7,535 nt of DNA from BPJO01 sp037189665 (lineage in GTDB: Bacteria; Planctomycetota; Phycisphaerae; Tepidisphaerales; Tepidisphaeraceae), in contig JBBCIV010000063.1 of assembly GCA_037189665.1 (NCBI GenBank), positions 1 through 7,535 of the forward strand. Direction: 5' to 3'. Every line of letters starts with the position of its first letter. The stretch's first letter is position 1. Both the position numbers and the translations under genes were made by a program. This document shows positions 1-5,826 of this stretch, in pieces. The notes under the pieces are model-generated. The model made no database searches and was not told where the DNA came from. It worked only from the letters and a program-made list of their open reading frames with translations.

Positions 1-137
1 CGGGCTTGGCGGCCGGGACGTACAAGATCCGCCGTGTTGTTCCGAAGGGCTACAAGGTGACGACGCCTGCGCAGGACATCACGATCACGTCTGGCCAGCT
101 GTTCTCGAACGTGGCGATCGGGACCATCAACACGTAG
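1..137 (+). CDS. C-terminal fragment of an SdrD_B-like surface protein
   Basis: Only the last 44 codons are in the window. The reading frame starts at base 3 and ends with TAG at 135-137. The fragment reads as a beta-strand-rich module with the phrases GTYKIRRVVPKGY, TTPAQDITITSG and NVAIG. This is the usual closing half of an SdrD_B / Cna-B-like domain, in which a 'GxYxVRqvvPxGYxxTtP' stretch is followed by 'itvtsGqxxxxvxfG'. Such domains form stalk or scaffold parts of secreted surface proteins and are common in planctomycetes. The domain match is by eye; the full protein, its length and any signal peptide lie outside the window. The protein ends immediately after this module, so there is no C-terminal anchor. 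A strong hairpin follows 28 bases after the stop. Confidence 0.7.
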   Translation, partial: GLAAGTYKIRRVVPKGYKVTTPAQDITITSGQLFSNVAIGTINT

Positions 138-165
138 GAAAAACGCCAGGAATAACGCGATTGTG

Positions 166-224
166 CCGCCCCGGGTGTTTGTTCGATTCGCATTTCATGC
201 GGGTTGAACGAACGCCCGGGGCGG
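166..224 (+). terminator. 20-bp stem terminator hairpin between convergent genes
   Basis: Bases 166-185 pair with 205-224 over 20 consecutive positions around a 19-base loop. Seventeen pairs are Watson-Crick and three are G-U wobbles (176-214, 180-210, 185-205). The wobbles exist only in a plus-strand transcript; on the minus strand they become A-C mismatches, so the hairpin best suits the plus-strand surface gene ending at 137. It also lies 6 bases beyond the stop of the convergent LuxR gene and may serve both. No clear T-run follows on the plus strand, so termination is inferred from stem strength and position. Confidence 0.7.
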
Positions 225-229
225 TTGGC

Positions 230-1057
230 TTATGTCTCGGCGTCTGCGGAGATGTCTTTGGGTAGCCGGAGCGCGTCCTGCGTGACGAACTGCGACAGTA
301 ACTGGCCGCGGCTGGTGACGCGGAAGTGCTGGTAGATGCGCTTCACGTGATCGTGCACCGTGTTGGGGCTTCGATGCGTGAGGCGGGCGATCTCCTTTTC
401 GCTTTTCCCCGCGAGCATCAGCGTGAACGTCGGGTGCAGGACGGCGGGCAATTCCTGCCGCAGGGATCGGGCGCGCAGGTCGATGATCCGGTCGTTGAAG
501 GCGTGGTGCAGCGCGACGAGCAGCCGGCGATCGTCGCGGTGGAACGACTTGGCGTTCTCGCCGATCCGGTGCAGCGCGATGAGAGAGTACATGTTGGAAT
601 CGACGGGGGCCAGCGACGTCATCTCGTGCTTGACGCCCATTTTTCGGAGAAGCTGAACCGAGAAGCTCTCGTGCGCCCGGCCTTGCAGGCGTTTGGCCCA
701 GTTGGCTGTGCTGTAAGAATACGCCGCCCACGGCCGGCGGGCGCAGCGACGGTGGATGCGATTGGCGATCGGGTCGGATGACCAGGCGCGGCGGTTGCGC
801 ACGTCTTCGTCGAACTTCATCTCGCTATCCGTGGAAGCGTTGACGTAAGTGCTGTCCAGGACGCGCAGCGCGGTGTGGTCGCTTTCGAATTTCACGACGA
901 TCAGCGCCGAGCGCTCTGCCCGAAGCAGGGCCGTCGTGCTTTTCAGAAATGCCGTCGCAGGCACGGCTGTGCCAGGCGGAAACAGATCGACAATCGCGGC
1001 GAACACGGATTTAAGATTCAGATTTGAGGCGCGCAGTGCGCCAAGACCCCGAGCCAT
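230..1057 (-). CDS. LuxR-type (GerE helix-turn-helix) transcription regulator
   Basis: A 275-residue protein with a C-terminal GerE-type DNA-binding domain at about residues 205-257. The scaffold helix reads LAGKSEKEIARLTHRS and the recognition helix SPNTVHDHVKRIY, then a final helix FRVTSRGQLLSQF. The N-terminal 190 residues have no phosphoacceptor receiver signature; their end (YSLIALHRIGENAKSFHRDDRRLL) resembles the GAF/PAS-like sensor part of one-component LuxR regulators known from planctomycetes and acidobacteria, but I cannot name a ligand. The usual 'LTPRE' opening of the domain is degenerate here (LPAVLHPTF). I chose the ATG at 1055-1057 because GGAG lies 5 bases upstream (1063-1066). 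The frame stays open to a TTG at 1165 (311 residues), also preceded by a GGAAG sequence, but the extra 36 residues look like untranslated leader. Targets are unknown; it is convergent with the left-hand surface gene and lies downstream of, and separated by a terminator from, the RTX gene. Confidence 0.85.
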   Translation of the reverse strand: MARGLGALRASNLNLKSVFAAIVDLFPPGTAVPATAFLKSTTALLRAERSALIVVKFESDHTALRVLDSTYVNASTDSEMKFDEDVRNRRAWSSDPIANRIHRRCARRPWAAYSYSTANWAKRLQGRAHESFSVQLLRKMGVKHEMTSLAPVDSNMYSLIALHRIGENAKSFHRDDRRLLVALHHAFNDRIIDLRARSLRQELPAVLHPTFTLMLAGKSEKEIARLTHRSPNTVHDHVKRIYQHFRVTSRGQLLSQFVTQDALRLPKDISADAET

Positions 1058-1062
1058 GAATA

Positions 1063-1066
1063 CTCC
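1063..1066 (-). promoter_or_regulatory. Ribosome binding site deciding the LuxR start
   Basis: GGAG on the minus strand, 5 bases before the ATG at 1055-1057. It supports the 275-residue form over the 311-residue TTG form. Confidence 0.6.
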
Positions 1067-1151
1067 ATTCCCATCCCCGCCACGACGATGACCGGCCGTC
1101 GAACGGAGCGAATCCCCTGAGTTAATAATGGTCGCAAACGTAGCGTTATCT

Positions 1152-1180
1152 GGACGGAATCGCAACGGATTCTTCCGTCC
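1152..1180. promoter_or_regulatory. Dyad in the LuxR upstream region
   Basis: GGACGGAA at 1152-1159 is the exact reverse complement of TTCCGTCC at 1173-1180, with 13 bases between. A second, overlapping pair, GAATC (1157-1161) and GATTC (1168-1172), sits inside. The element lies about 95-125 bases before the chosen LuxR start. It could be an operator for the regulator or another factor, or a hairpin in its 5' leader. I found no convincing -35/-10 pair, so the role is inferred from position only. Confidence 0.35.
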
Positions 1181-1226
1181 CCAGGTTGTTGTACGAGCGA
1201 ATTCACGTCGAGTTCACATTTCAGAA

Positions 1227-1248
1227 CATTTTTGCGGGTTCAAAAATG
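1227..1248. repeat. AT-rich 8-bp inverted repeat upstream of LuxR
   Basis: CATTTTTG (1227-1234) and CAAAAATG (1241-1248) form a perfect 8-bp stem with a 6-base loop. It stands out as an AT-rich patch in GC-rich DNA. It lies between the terminator of the RTX gene and the start of the LuxR gene, so it may be a second part of that terminator (read on the minus strand the T-rich arm comes second-last) or belong to the LuxR promoter. Together with 1152-1180 and 1264-1299 it accounts for most of the 325 bases without a gene between 1058 and 1382. Confidence 0.35.
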
Positions 1249-1263
1249 CCGGGCGGAACGGAA

Positions 1264-1299
1264 AAGGCGAGGTGACGATGAAGAACGTCACCTCGCCTT
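1264..1299 (-). terminator. Terminator of the cyclophilin-RTX gene
   Basis: A perfect 14-bp stem, 1264-1277 with 1286-1299, and an 8-base loop (1278-1285). On the minus strand the stem is followed by TTCCGTTCC, after a stem that ends in CCTT, giving a short T-rich run, so it reads as an intrinsic terminator for the gene whose stop is at 1383-1385, 83 bases upstream in transcription order. Confidence 0.75.
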
Positions 1300-1382
1300 G
1301 ATTTGGATGCAGATGGCTCAAATTTCGTCCGGCCGCTTATGTGGGCGGGCGGACGTTGCCCGCGCGCGTGGCCGGCTTCTGG

Positions 1383-3470
1383 CTAGACGAGCACTTCGAT
1401 GGCGATCCGCGCTACGTCGTTCGGGTCGAGCTTCGTCTGGTCGCGTCCCGGGCCGCCGTCGAGGTAGTCGGCGCCGTTATTGCCGTTGAGGATGTCGTTG
1501 CCCTCGCCGCCGTAGAGCGTGTCGTTGCTGCTGCCGCCGAGGAGCGTGTCGTTGCCGGCATCGCCGCCGAGGATGTCGCGTCCCGGACCGCCGGAGATGT
1601 AGTCGTTGCCGTTGCCGCCGAAGAGGCGATCGCGTCCGGCGCCGCCCCAGATGGTGTCATGGCCGTCGCCGCCGGCAACGCGGTTGTCGCCGTCGCGGGT
1701 GTAAACCGTGTCGCGTCCGGCGCCGGCGTTGATGGTGTCGTTGCCGCTGGACCCGTAGATCGCGTCATTGCCATTGCCGCCGTCGAGGTACGCGCCGGGC
1801 ATGCCGAACTCGATCATCTGGAGGAGGTCGTTGCCTTCGTATCCGTATGCGTGGATGGTGTTGACGGACGACTTCGCGAACGCGCGGGTTTGTCCGTTGA
1901 CGGTGACGACGTAGTTCGATCCCTTGATGCCCATGCCGATGCGGTCGTGGCCGCTGGTGCCGAAGATGCTGAGGATGCCGGCCTTCACCGAGGCGAACGA
2001 CCGCACCAGCGCCCGGCTGGTGGCGGCGGCGATCGCGCCGAGGTTGCCGGTGATATCGACGGTGATCGGGTATTCGCCGTTGTTGGCCGAGGCGCTGTAG
2101 GCCTTGGTGCCGTAGACCGAGTAGCCGTTCGCCGAGTCTTTGACGATGACGCCGGTCGTGACCGAGCCGTCGCCCCAGTTGATCTTGGCGGTGAAATTCG
2201 ATGCCGTTCCTTTTAAATCGCCATCGCGGAACGTGGCCACCAGCACGCTGTTTGCCGGCGCGCCGCTGGTGGCGTCGATGTTGACGCCCGACGCGGTAAC
2301 CGGCTGCTCGCCGACCGCGATCGTGATGAGCTGGGTATCGAAGATGCCGCCCAGCGGCAGGCCCGACGTCGCCGACGAGCTGCCTCGCGACGAGGCGTTC
2401 GGCGTCTTCACGCCGACGTACAGCGTGATCGGCCCGGTGTAGCCGGCCTTCGGCGTCACTTCGAGCAGACCCGTGTCGGGGTTGAGCTGTGCCGTGGCGC
2501 CGTTCTGCGAGACGTACTCGCCGCCGTACTCGATCGGATCGCCTTCGGAATCAACGCCGGTCAACTGGATGTTGATCTTCTGGTTTACGCCCGTGTAGTA
2601 GACCTTTTGCTTGCTGGTGAGGATCGGCGGGCTGTTGACCGCGTCGGCCACGCCGGTGACGGTGAAGCTGCGGCTCGCGGTGCCCTCGGCGCCGGTCGCC
2701 TTGACGGTGATCGTGCCGGTGGCGATGCCGTTCAGCTTCACCTGCAGGACCGCGTCGGTGGTGTTCGCGATGATGCGGACGGTGCTGATGCGGATGACCG
2801 AGTTCGGACGGCTGGAACCGTCGACCGTCACGTCACTGATCGCGTCGCGGGTCGCCTTTCCGCGGACGAGCTGGCCGAAGATCGTGTGGTTGAAGTCGAG
2901 GAAACGCTGCGGTCCCTCGGTGATGAAGAACTGGCTTCCGTTGGTGTCCTTGCCCGAGTTGGCCATCGCGAGTTGCCCGTCGCCCGTGAAGCTGGCGGCG
3001 GGTGTGAACTCGTCGTCGAACTGGAAGCCGGGCCCGCCCGAGCCGTCGCCCTTCGGGTCGCCACCCTGGATGACGAAGTTGTTGATCACGCGGTGGAACG
3101 TCAGCCCGTCGTAGAAGCCCGCCTGGATCAGCCCTTTAATCCGGCGGACCGTGTCCGGGGCGATGTCATCGAAAAGCTGGAACACCATCGGGGTGGCGTA
3201 GCCTTCCACCTTCATTTCGATGAACGTGTTGGTGACCGCCCGCAGTTCGGTGACGACCTGCGCCGAATTGTCGGTGACCGTATAGGTGAGCTTGTCGGCG
3301 TGGTCGTAGGTCGAGGTGATCGGGATCTGGATCGTGTTTCCGACCGGCACGTTGTACGACGGGATGACGTCTACCACGGGAGCGTGCAGGAGTTTACGTT
3401 GCTCAAGGGCCTCGAAAGCGGCGCGGCGGACACTCGGGACGAGCGGGGCGGTTCGACGAATCACGATCAT
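1383..3470 (-). CDS. Surface protein: LEQR N-terminus, cyclophilin PPIase, Ig/PKD-like modules, RTX repeats
   Basis: A 695-residue multidomain protein. Residues 18-29 (AAFEALEQRKLL) are the planctomycete LEPR/LEQR-type N-terminal motif found on many exported proteins. Residues about 80-235 form a cyclophilin-type peptidyl-prolyl isomerase: the catalytic arginine is in FHR (Arg127), then IQGGDP (134-139), MAN (169-171), GSQFFIT (178-184) and HTIFG (195-199). The cyclosporin-contact Trp of human CypA is Phe190, as in many bacterial cyclophilins. Residues about 275-385 look cadherin/Ig-like, and about 391-480 a PKD-like module with INWGDGS (430-436). Residues 562-678 are RTX calcium-binding nonapeptides, followed by a short tail ending IAIEVLV. 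The likely location is outside the cytoplasm, with prolyl isomerase activity displayed on a calcium-stabilised scaffold. The fusion and location are inference; the domains are seen directly. Start choice: AAGGAG at 3473-3478 lies only 2 bases from the ATG but 8 bases from an in-frame GTG at codon 3 (3462-3464), so the true start may be that GTG. The gene stands alone, with its own terminator and a long 5' region. Confidence 0.9.
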   Translation of the reverse strand: MIVIRRTAPLVPSVRRAAFEALEQRKLLHAPVVDVIPSYNVPVGNTIQIPITSTYDHADKLTYTVTDNSAQVVTELRAVTNTFIEMKVEGYATPMVFQLFDDIAPDTVRRIKGLIQAGFYDGLTFHRVINNFVIQGGDPKGDGSGGPGFQFDDEFTPAASFTGDGQLAMANSGKDTNGSQFFITEGPQRFLDFNHTIFGQLVRGKATRDAISDVTVDGSSRPNSVIRISTVRIIANTTDAVLQVKLNGIATGTITVKATGAEGTASRSFTVTGVADAVNSPPILTSKQKVYYTGVNQKINIQLTGVDSEGDPIEYGGEYVSQNGATAQLNPDTGLLEVTPKAGYTGPITLYVGVKTPNASSRGSSSATSGLPLGGIFDTQLITIAVGEQPVTASGVNIDATSGAPANSVLVATFRDGDLKGTASNFTAKINWGDGSVTTGVIVKDSANGYSVYGTKAYSASANNGEYPITVDITGNLGAIAAATSRALVRSFASVKAGILSIFGTSGHDRIGMGIKGSNYVVTVNGQTRAFAKSSVNTIHAYGYEGNDLLQMIEFGMPGAYLDGGNGNDAIYGSSGNDTINAGAGRDTVYTRDGDNRVAGGDGHDTIWGGAGRDRLFGGNGNDYISGGPGRDILGGDAGNDTLLGGSSNDTLYGGEGNDILNGNNGADYLDGGPGRDQTKLDPNDVARIAIEVLV
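1437..1787 (-). repeat. 13 tandem RTX nonapeptide repeats
   Basis: This encodes residues 562-678 of the cyclophilin-RTX protein: thirteen uninterrupted 9-residue units of the type GGxGxDxUx, for example LDGGNGNDA, IWGGAGRDR, LFGGNGNDY and LYGGEGNDI. A stray unit (YEGNDLL) occurs earlier at about residue 544. Such repeats fold into a parallel beta-roll that binds calcium. Units 4 (VYTRDGDNR) and 10 (LLGGSSNDT) deviate most. The repeats cause strong periodic codon patterns on both strands and hence long false open frames on the plus strand. Confidence 0.9.
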
Positions 3471-3472
3471 AG

Positions 3473-3478
3473 CTCCTT
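3473..3478 (-). promoter_or_regulatory. Ribosome binding site with ambiguous start
   Basis: AAGGAG on the minus strand. Its spacing is 2 bases to the ATG at 3468-3470 and 8 bases to the GTG at 3462-3464. The latter is the usual distance. Confidence 0.6.
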
Positions 3479-3501
3479 GTCGTTACTTCAATTACGGAGA
3501 G

Positions 3502-3559
3502 GCCGGACCCTCAATGGCGTAGCCGGTGATGCTCCCTAAAGACGCTGAGGTTGCCCGGC
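3502..3559 (-). promoter_or_regulatory. Multi-tier inverted repeat, candidate structured 5' leader
   Basis: Three nested stems: 3502-3506 with 3555-3559 (GCCGG/CCGGC), 3509-3513 with 3546-3550 (CCTCA/TGAGG) and 3517-3520 with 3542-3545 (GCGT/ACGC), enclosing a 21-base loop (3521-3541). The element begins 32 bases upstream of the cyclophilin-RTX start, where a cis-acting RNA would sit, and is shown on the minus strand for that reason. Just beyond it, a minus-strand TTGACA (3571-3576) resembles a -35 box, but no good -10 follows at 17 bases. If that promoter is real, the outer stem would be only partly transcribed. I could not match it to a riboswitch class I know; the layout of conserved motifs expected for c-di-GMP-I, cobalamin, TPP or glycine riboswitches is absent. 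Confidence 0.35.
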
Positions 3560-3616
3560 GGCTTACGCCTTGTCAAAAAGAACCCGAAAAAATTAGCCAA
3601 TTCGTTTGTCTCCTGT

Positions 3617-3648
3617 CCGATCTGAGCCGGCATAACCGGCGTGATCGG
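3617..3648. other. Nested hairpin in the divergent intergenic region
   Basis: CCGATC (3617-3622) pairs with GATCGG (3643-3648); inside, GCCGG (3626-3630) pairs with CCGGC (3636-3640) around a CATAA loop. The internal loop is 3 against 2 bases. No T-run follows on either strand. Lying between two divergent genes, it is more likely an operator, a leader structure or part of a small RNA than a terminator. Apart from this, the element at 3502-3559 and the ribosome binding sites, I see nothing else in the 315 bases between 3470 and 3786. Confidence 0.35.
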
Positions 3649-3776
3649 CGAGGATTCGCTGAATAAACATCGGCCTAAACCACTTTTAACCCCAGCGATT
3701 GTGCCGTCCGGTCTAGAGTCAGGCAGTTACGTACGACAGGACGAAAGCACTTAAAAGCAGAAAAGAAAAAGGATGT

Positions 3777-3780
3777 GAGG
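3777..3780 (+). promoter_or_regulatory. Ribosome binding site of the small membrane protein
   Basis: GAGG (in GTGAGG, after an A-rich stretch at 3752-3770) lies 5 bases before the ATG at 3786-3788, which fixes that start. Confidence 0.6.
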
Positions 3781-3785
3781 CCAAC

Positions 3786-4142
3786 ATGCGAAAAGAACTT
3801 CCTCCGGTACAGAAAGACTTGTCGCCCGAACTGATCAACATGGCGCTCAAGGGCGCCGCCGTCGCGGGCGGGGCGTTGGTGGCTTACGAACTGTTTCGGC
3901 ATCGCCGGCTGCTTGCCAGCGTGGGCGTGGCGGCGGGGGCGGCGATGTGGATTAACCGCTGGCTTGACCGCACGCCGTCGCGCCGCGGACATCCGGTCCG
4001 GGTGACCAGCGACATGGGCTCGGCGTCGTTCGCCGGCGACTCCACTCGTCCCGCCGACCAGCGGCCGGAAGACGCGGTGGACGAAGCCATGATGGAAAGC
4101 TTTCCCGCGTCCGACCCGCCGGCATCATACCGCCGGGCCTGA
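3786..4142 (+). CDS. Small membrane protein with a C-terminal FPASDPP motif
   Basis: A 118-residue protein of unknown function. Residues 19-37 and 41-57 are hydrophobic and Ala/Gly-rich, separated by the basic ELFRHRR turn, so they probably form a helical hairpin in the inner membrane, followed by a basic stretch (about 58-72). The C-terminus, VDEAMMESFPASDPPASY (98-115), matches a short conserved motif (EESFPASDPP-type) that recurs at the end of small proteins in many bacteria; I know of no established function for it. The two-helix part faintly resembles YgaP-like/DUF2892 membrane domains. The gene is transcribed alone, divergently from the cyclophilin-RTX gene and convergently with the GH16 gene. 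Confidence 0.75.
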   Translation: MRKELPPVQKDLSPELINMALKGAAVAGGALVAYELFRHRRLLASVGVAAGAAMWINRWLDRTPSRRGHPVRVTSDMGSASFAGDSTRPADQRPEDAVDEAMMESFPASDPPASYRRA

Positions 4143-4226
4143 TCCGCCGCCGAATCTCTCTTCAAGTGACGCCGGATGGCGATTCTGTCGAGAGAAGATG
4201 GACGATCGCGCCAGAGGCGGCGATGG

Positions 4227-4252
4227 GGCGCACCGGCGTTCTTGCGTGCGCC
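4227..4252. repeat. 7-bp inverted repeat beside the 4251 hairpin
   Basis: GGCGCAC (4227-4233) pairs with GTGCGCC (4246-4252) around a 12-base loop. It overlaps the larger hairpin by two bases, so the two are mutually exclusive at full length. It may contribute to termination of the plus-strand small gene. Confidence 0.3.
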
Positions 4253-4285
4253 GGACGAGGTGGCGTGAAGGCCATCCTTGTCCGG
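4251..4285. terminator. Hairpin between convergent small gene and GH16 gene
   Basis: Bases 4251-4260 pair with 4276-4285 (10 bp, one G-U at 4257-4279 in the plus-strand RNA). After a single-base bulge (4275), 4261-4264 pair with 4271-4274, leaving a 6-base loop. The hairpin lies 6 bases past the GH16 stop and 108 bases past the stop of the plus-strand small gene. No T-run follows on either strand, so the terminator call rests on stem strength and position. Confidence 0.55.
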
Positions 4286-4291
4286 CCCAGC

Positions 4292-5713
4292 TTACTCCGC
4301 GCGCCATACTTTCAGCGATTTCAGCACCATGTCGCCCGAGCCGTCGTCGTACTTCGCGTCCGGGTTGGCCTTCACCGCGACGTTCGTCAGCGGGTACCAC
4401 GTTTCGCCTTTGAACGGGTTGGCGTATTGCATCGTCTCCACGCCATCGACCCACATCGTGATCCACTCGGGCGTGACCATAACCGAGAACGTGTGGAACT
4501 CGCTGTCGAGCGTGTTGGGCAGGCCGAAGCTGGACATCTTCATCCGCATGGCAGGGCGGGTGAAGGTGCGCTGCAGGTTATCGCCGCCGTGCAGGTTGGT
4601 GGACAGGTCGGAGTTGAACACCCACGACCCGTTGTAGCCGAAGCCCTCATACACATCGATCTCCGGCGGCCAGCCGTCCACCGGCAGCAGCCACAGCGCG
4701 GGCCAGGAACCGCGGCGGTTGGGCATCTTCACCACCCATTCCACGCTGCCGTACTTGAAGTACGTCTCGGGCGTCTTGTGGCCCGATAGCATCGTCGCCA
4801 GGAACGGATATTCCATTGCCGGCTGGCCCACCTTCTTCGGCGCATCAAGCCGGCGCGTCGAGAGCACCAGGCCTTCGTCCGAGCGCGAGAAACCGTTCAG
4901 CTCGACCTCGCCGTAATACCCCGTCTCGCCGTTGCCGACCTGCGTGCGGCCGTGCGAGAGGGCGGTGGAGAAGGTCTTCGCGCCGCCTTTGTCGTCGTAC
5001 TGGATCGTCGCGCCGGTCTCGGCGTACACCGGCTGGCCGAGCGGTTCGAATTTCATCCCCGCACGGCCGGTGTCGGCGATCGGCTCGTTCGCCGCGCCGG
5101 TCTTGGCGGCGATGTCGATCGCGCCGCCCTTGCGTTTGCCGCCATCGGGTTCTTCCTGCTGGACGGCCCGCACGGTGTTGCCTTCCTTCATCTCGCGGAC
5201 GTTGAAGCTCACCGTTTTCGTCAGCGGATCGCCGGGACGGAAGATGACCGCCTTGCGCGTGTCCGGGTTGGCCCGGCCGCCTTTGCCGTCGAAGACGCGG
5301 ATGTGCGCGATCACCGTGTTCACGCTCGGCTTGTCCATCGTCACCGGCACGTGCACCTCGGTCGCGCCGACCGGCACGTCAAACGGCTTGATCTCCACGC
5401 TCGACGCCGGCGGGTATTTCTTGCCCTTGTCGTAGATGTCCGCCGCCTTCTGCGACGCAGCCGCATCGGCATTGGCGATGTACCCATCGAGCTGCCCGCC
5501 GATGCGGCCGACCGCCTCCTTCGCCGCCGCCGCATCCTTCTGCACCTCGGGCGACGCCTTCTCGATTACCCGCCCGATCGCCTCTTCCGCCGCCGCGGCA
5601 TCCTTGCGCATCTCCCGCGCCTTCTCAACGGTCATCTCCTGCGCCGCCGCCTGAAACGCGACAAGCATCGCCATCGCCGCCGCGACAATCCGAATGCAGA
5701 GTGGATCCTTCAT
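4292..5713 (-). CDS. Secreted glycoside hydrolase family 16 protein
   Basis: A 473-residue protein with a signal peptide at about residues 1-25 (a hydrophobic run ending AFQAAAQ). Residues 26-100 are Ala/Lys/Glu-rich and helical, with an internal repeat: KDAAAAEEAIGR (38-49) and KDAAAAKEAVGR (60-71), 22 residues apart. Residues about 105-185 look like a Calx-beta-type module (VPVTMDKPSVNTVIAHIRV, AVIFRPGD). The C-terminal part, about 240-473, is a GH16 jelly roll: ALWLLP, the active-site signature EIDVYE (351-356: nucleophile Glu351, Asp353, acid/base Glu356), WITMWVDGV and a last strand LKSLKVWRAE. GH16 enzymes cleave beta-1,3/1,4 glucans, galactans and related polysaccharides; the sequence style recalls ExoK-like beta-glycanases, but the substrate cannot be read from it. 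I start at the ATG at 5711-5713, which puts the signal peptide at the N-terminus. The frame is open to an ATG at 5797 (501 residues), which has no clear ribosome binding site and would bury the signal peptide. The SD at 5713 (GAGG, 2-base spacing) is itself poor. Confidence 0.88.
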   Translation of the reverse strand: MKDPLCIRIVAAAMAMLVAFQAAAQEMTVEKAREMRKDAAAAEEAIGRVIEKASPEVQKDAAAAKEAVGRIGGQLDGYIANADAAASQKAADIYDKGKKYPPASSVEIKPFDVPVGATEVHVPVTMDKPSVNTVIAHIRVFDGKGGRANPDTRKAVIFRPGDPLTKTVSFNVREMKEGNTVRAVQQEEPDGGKRKGGAIDIAAKTGAANEPIADTGRAGMKFEPLGQPVYAETGATIQYDDKGGAKTFSTALSHGRTQVGNGETGYYGEVELNGFSRSDEGLVLSTRRLDAPKKVGQPAMEYPFLATMLSGHKTPETYFKYGSVEWVVKMPNRRGSWPALWLLPVDGWPPEIDVYEGFGYNGSWVFNSDLSTNLHGGDNLQRTFTRPAMRMKMSSFGLPNTLDSEFHTFSVMVTPEWITMWVDGVETMQYANPFKGETWYPLTNVAVKANPDAKYDDGSGDMVLKSLKVWRAE

Positions 5714-5826
5714 GCCCTCAACGTCTATCAAACCCCGCAACCCCGCACCAGATCCTTTTGCGACATGCTCCGTCAATATGCGACACGAAATGGTCATTCG
5801 CGTCGCGCTTCACGTACTCTTGCTCA

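Noticed and set aside
1058..1165. N-terminal extension of the LuxR protein to a TTG start
   Set aside because: A GGAAG sequence precedes the TTG, but the 36 extra residues look like translated leader and the internal ATG has a well-spaced GGAG.
1341..2216. Long plus-strand open frame opposite the RTX repeats
   Set aside because: It is a shadow of the periodic RTX codons: Val/Ala-rich, low complexity and without domains, while the minus-strand frame gives clear cyclophilin and RTX motifs.
2607..3539. Long plus-strand open frame opposite the cyclophilin half
   Set aside because: Composition (Asp, Arg, Val rich) is typical of antisense frames in GC-rich DNA, and the minus strand encodes conserved catalytic motifs here.
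3502..3559. A c-di-GMP-I riboswitch upstream of the RTX gene
   Set aside because: The fragment GGGCAACC and the GC-rich tail are loosely suggestive, but the expected GACGCAAAGCC-type core and the paired hairpin order are missing on both strands.
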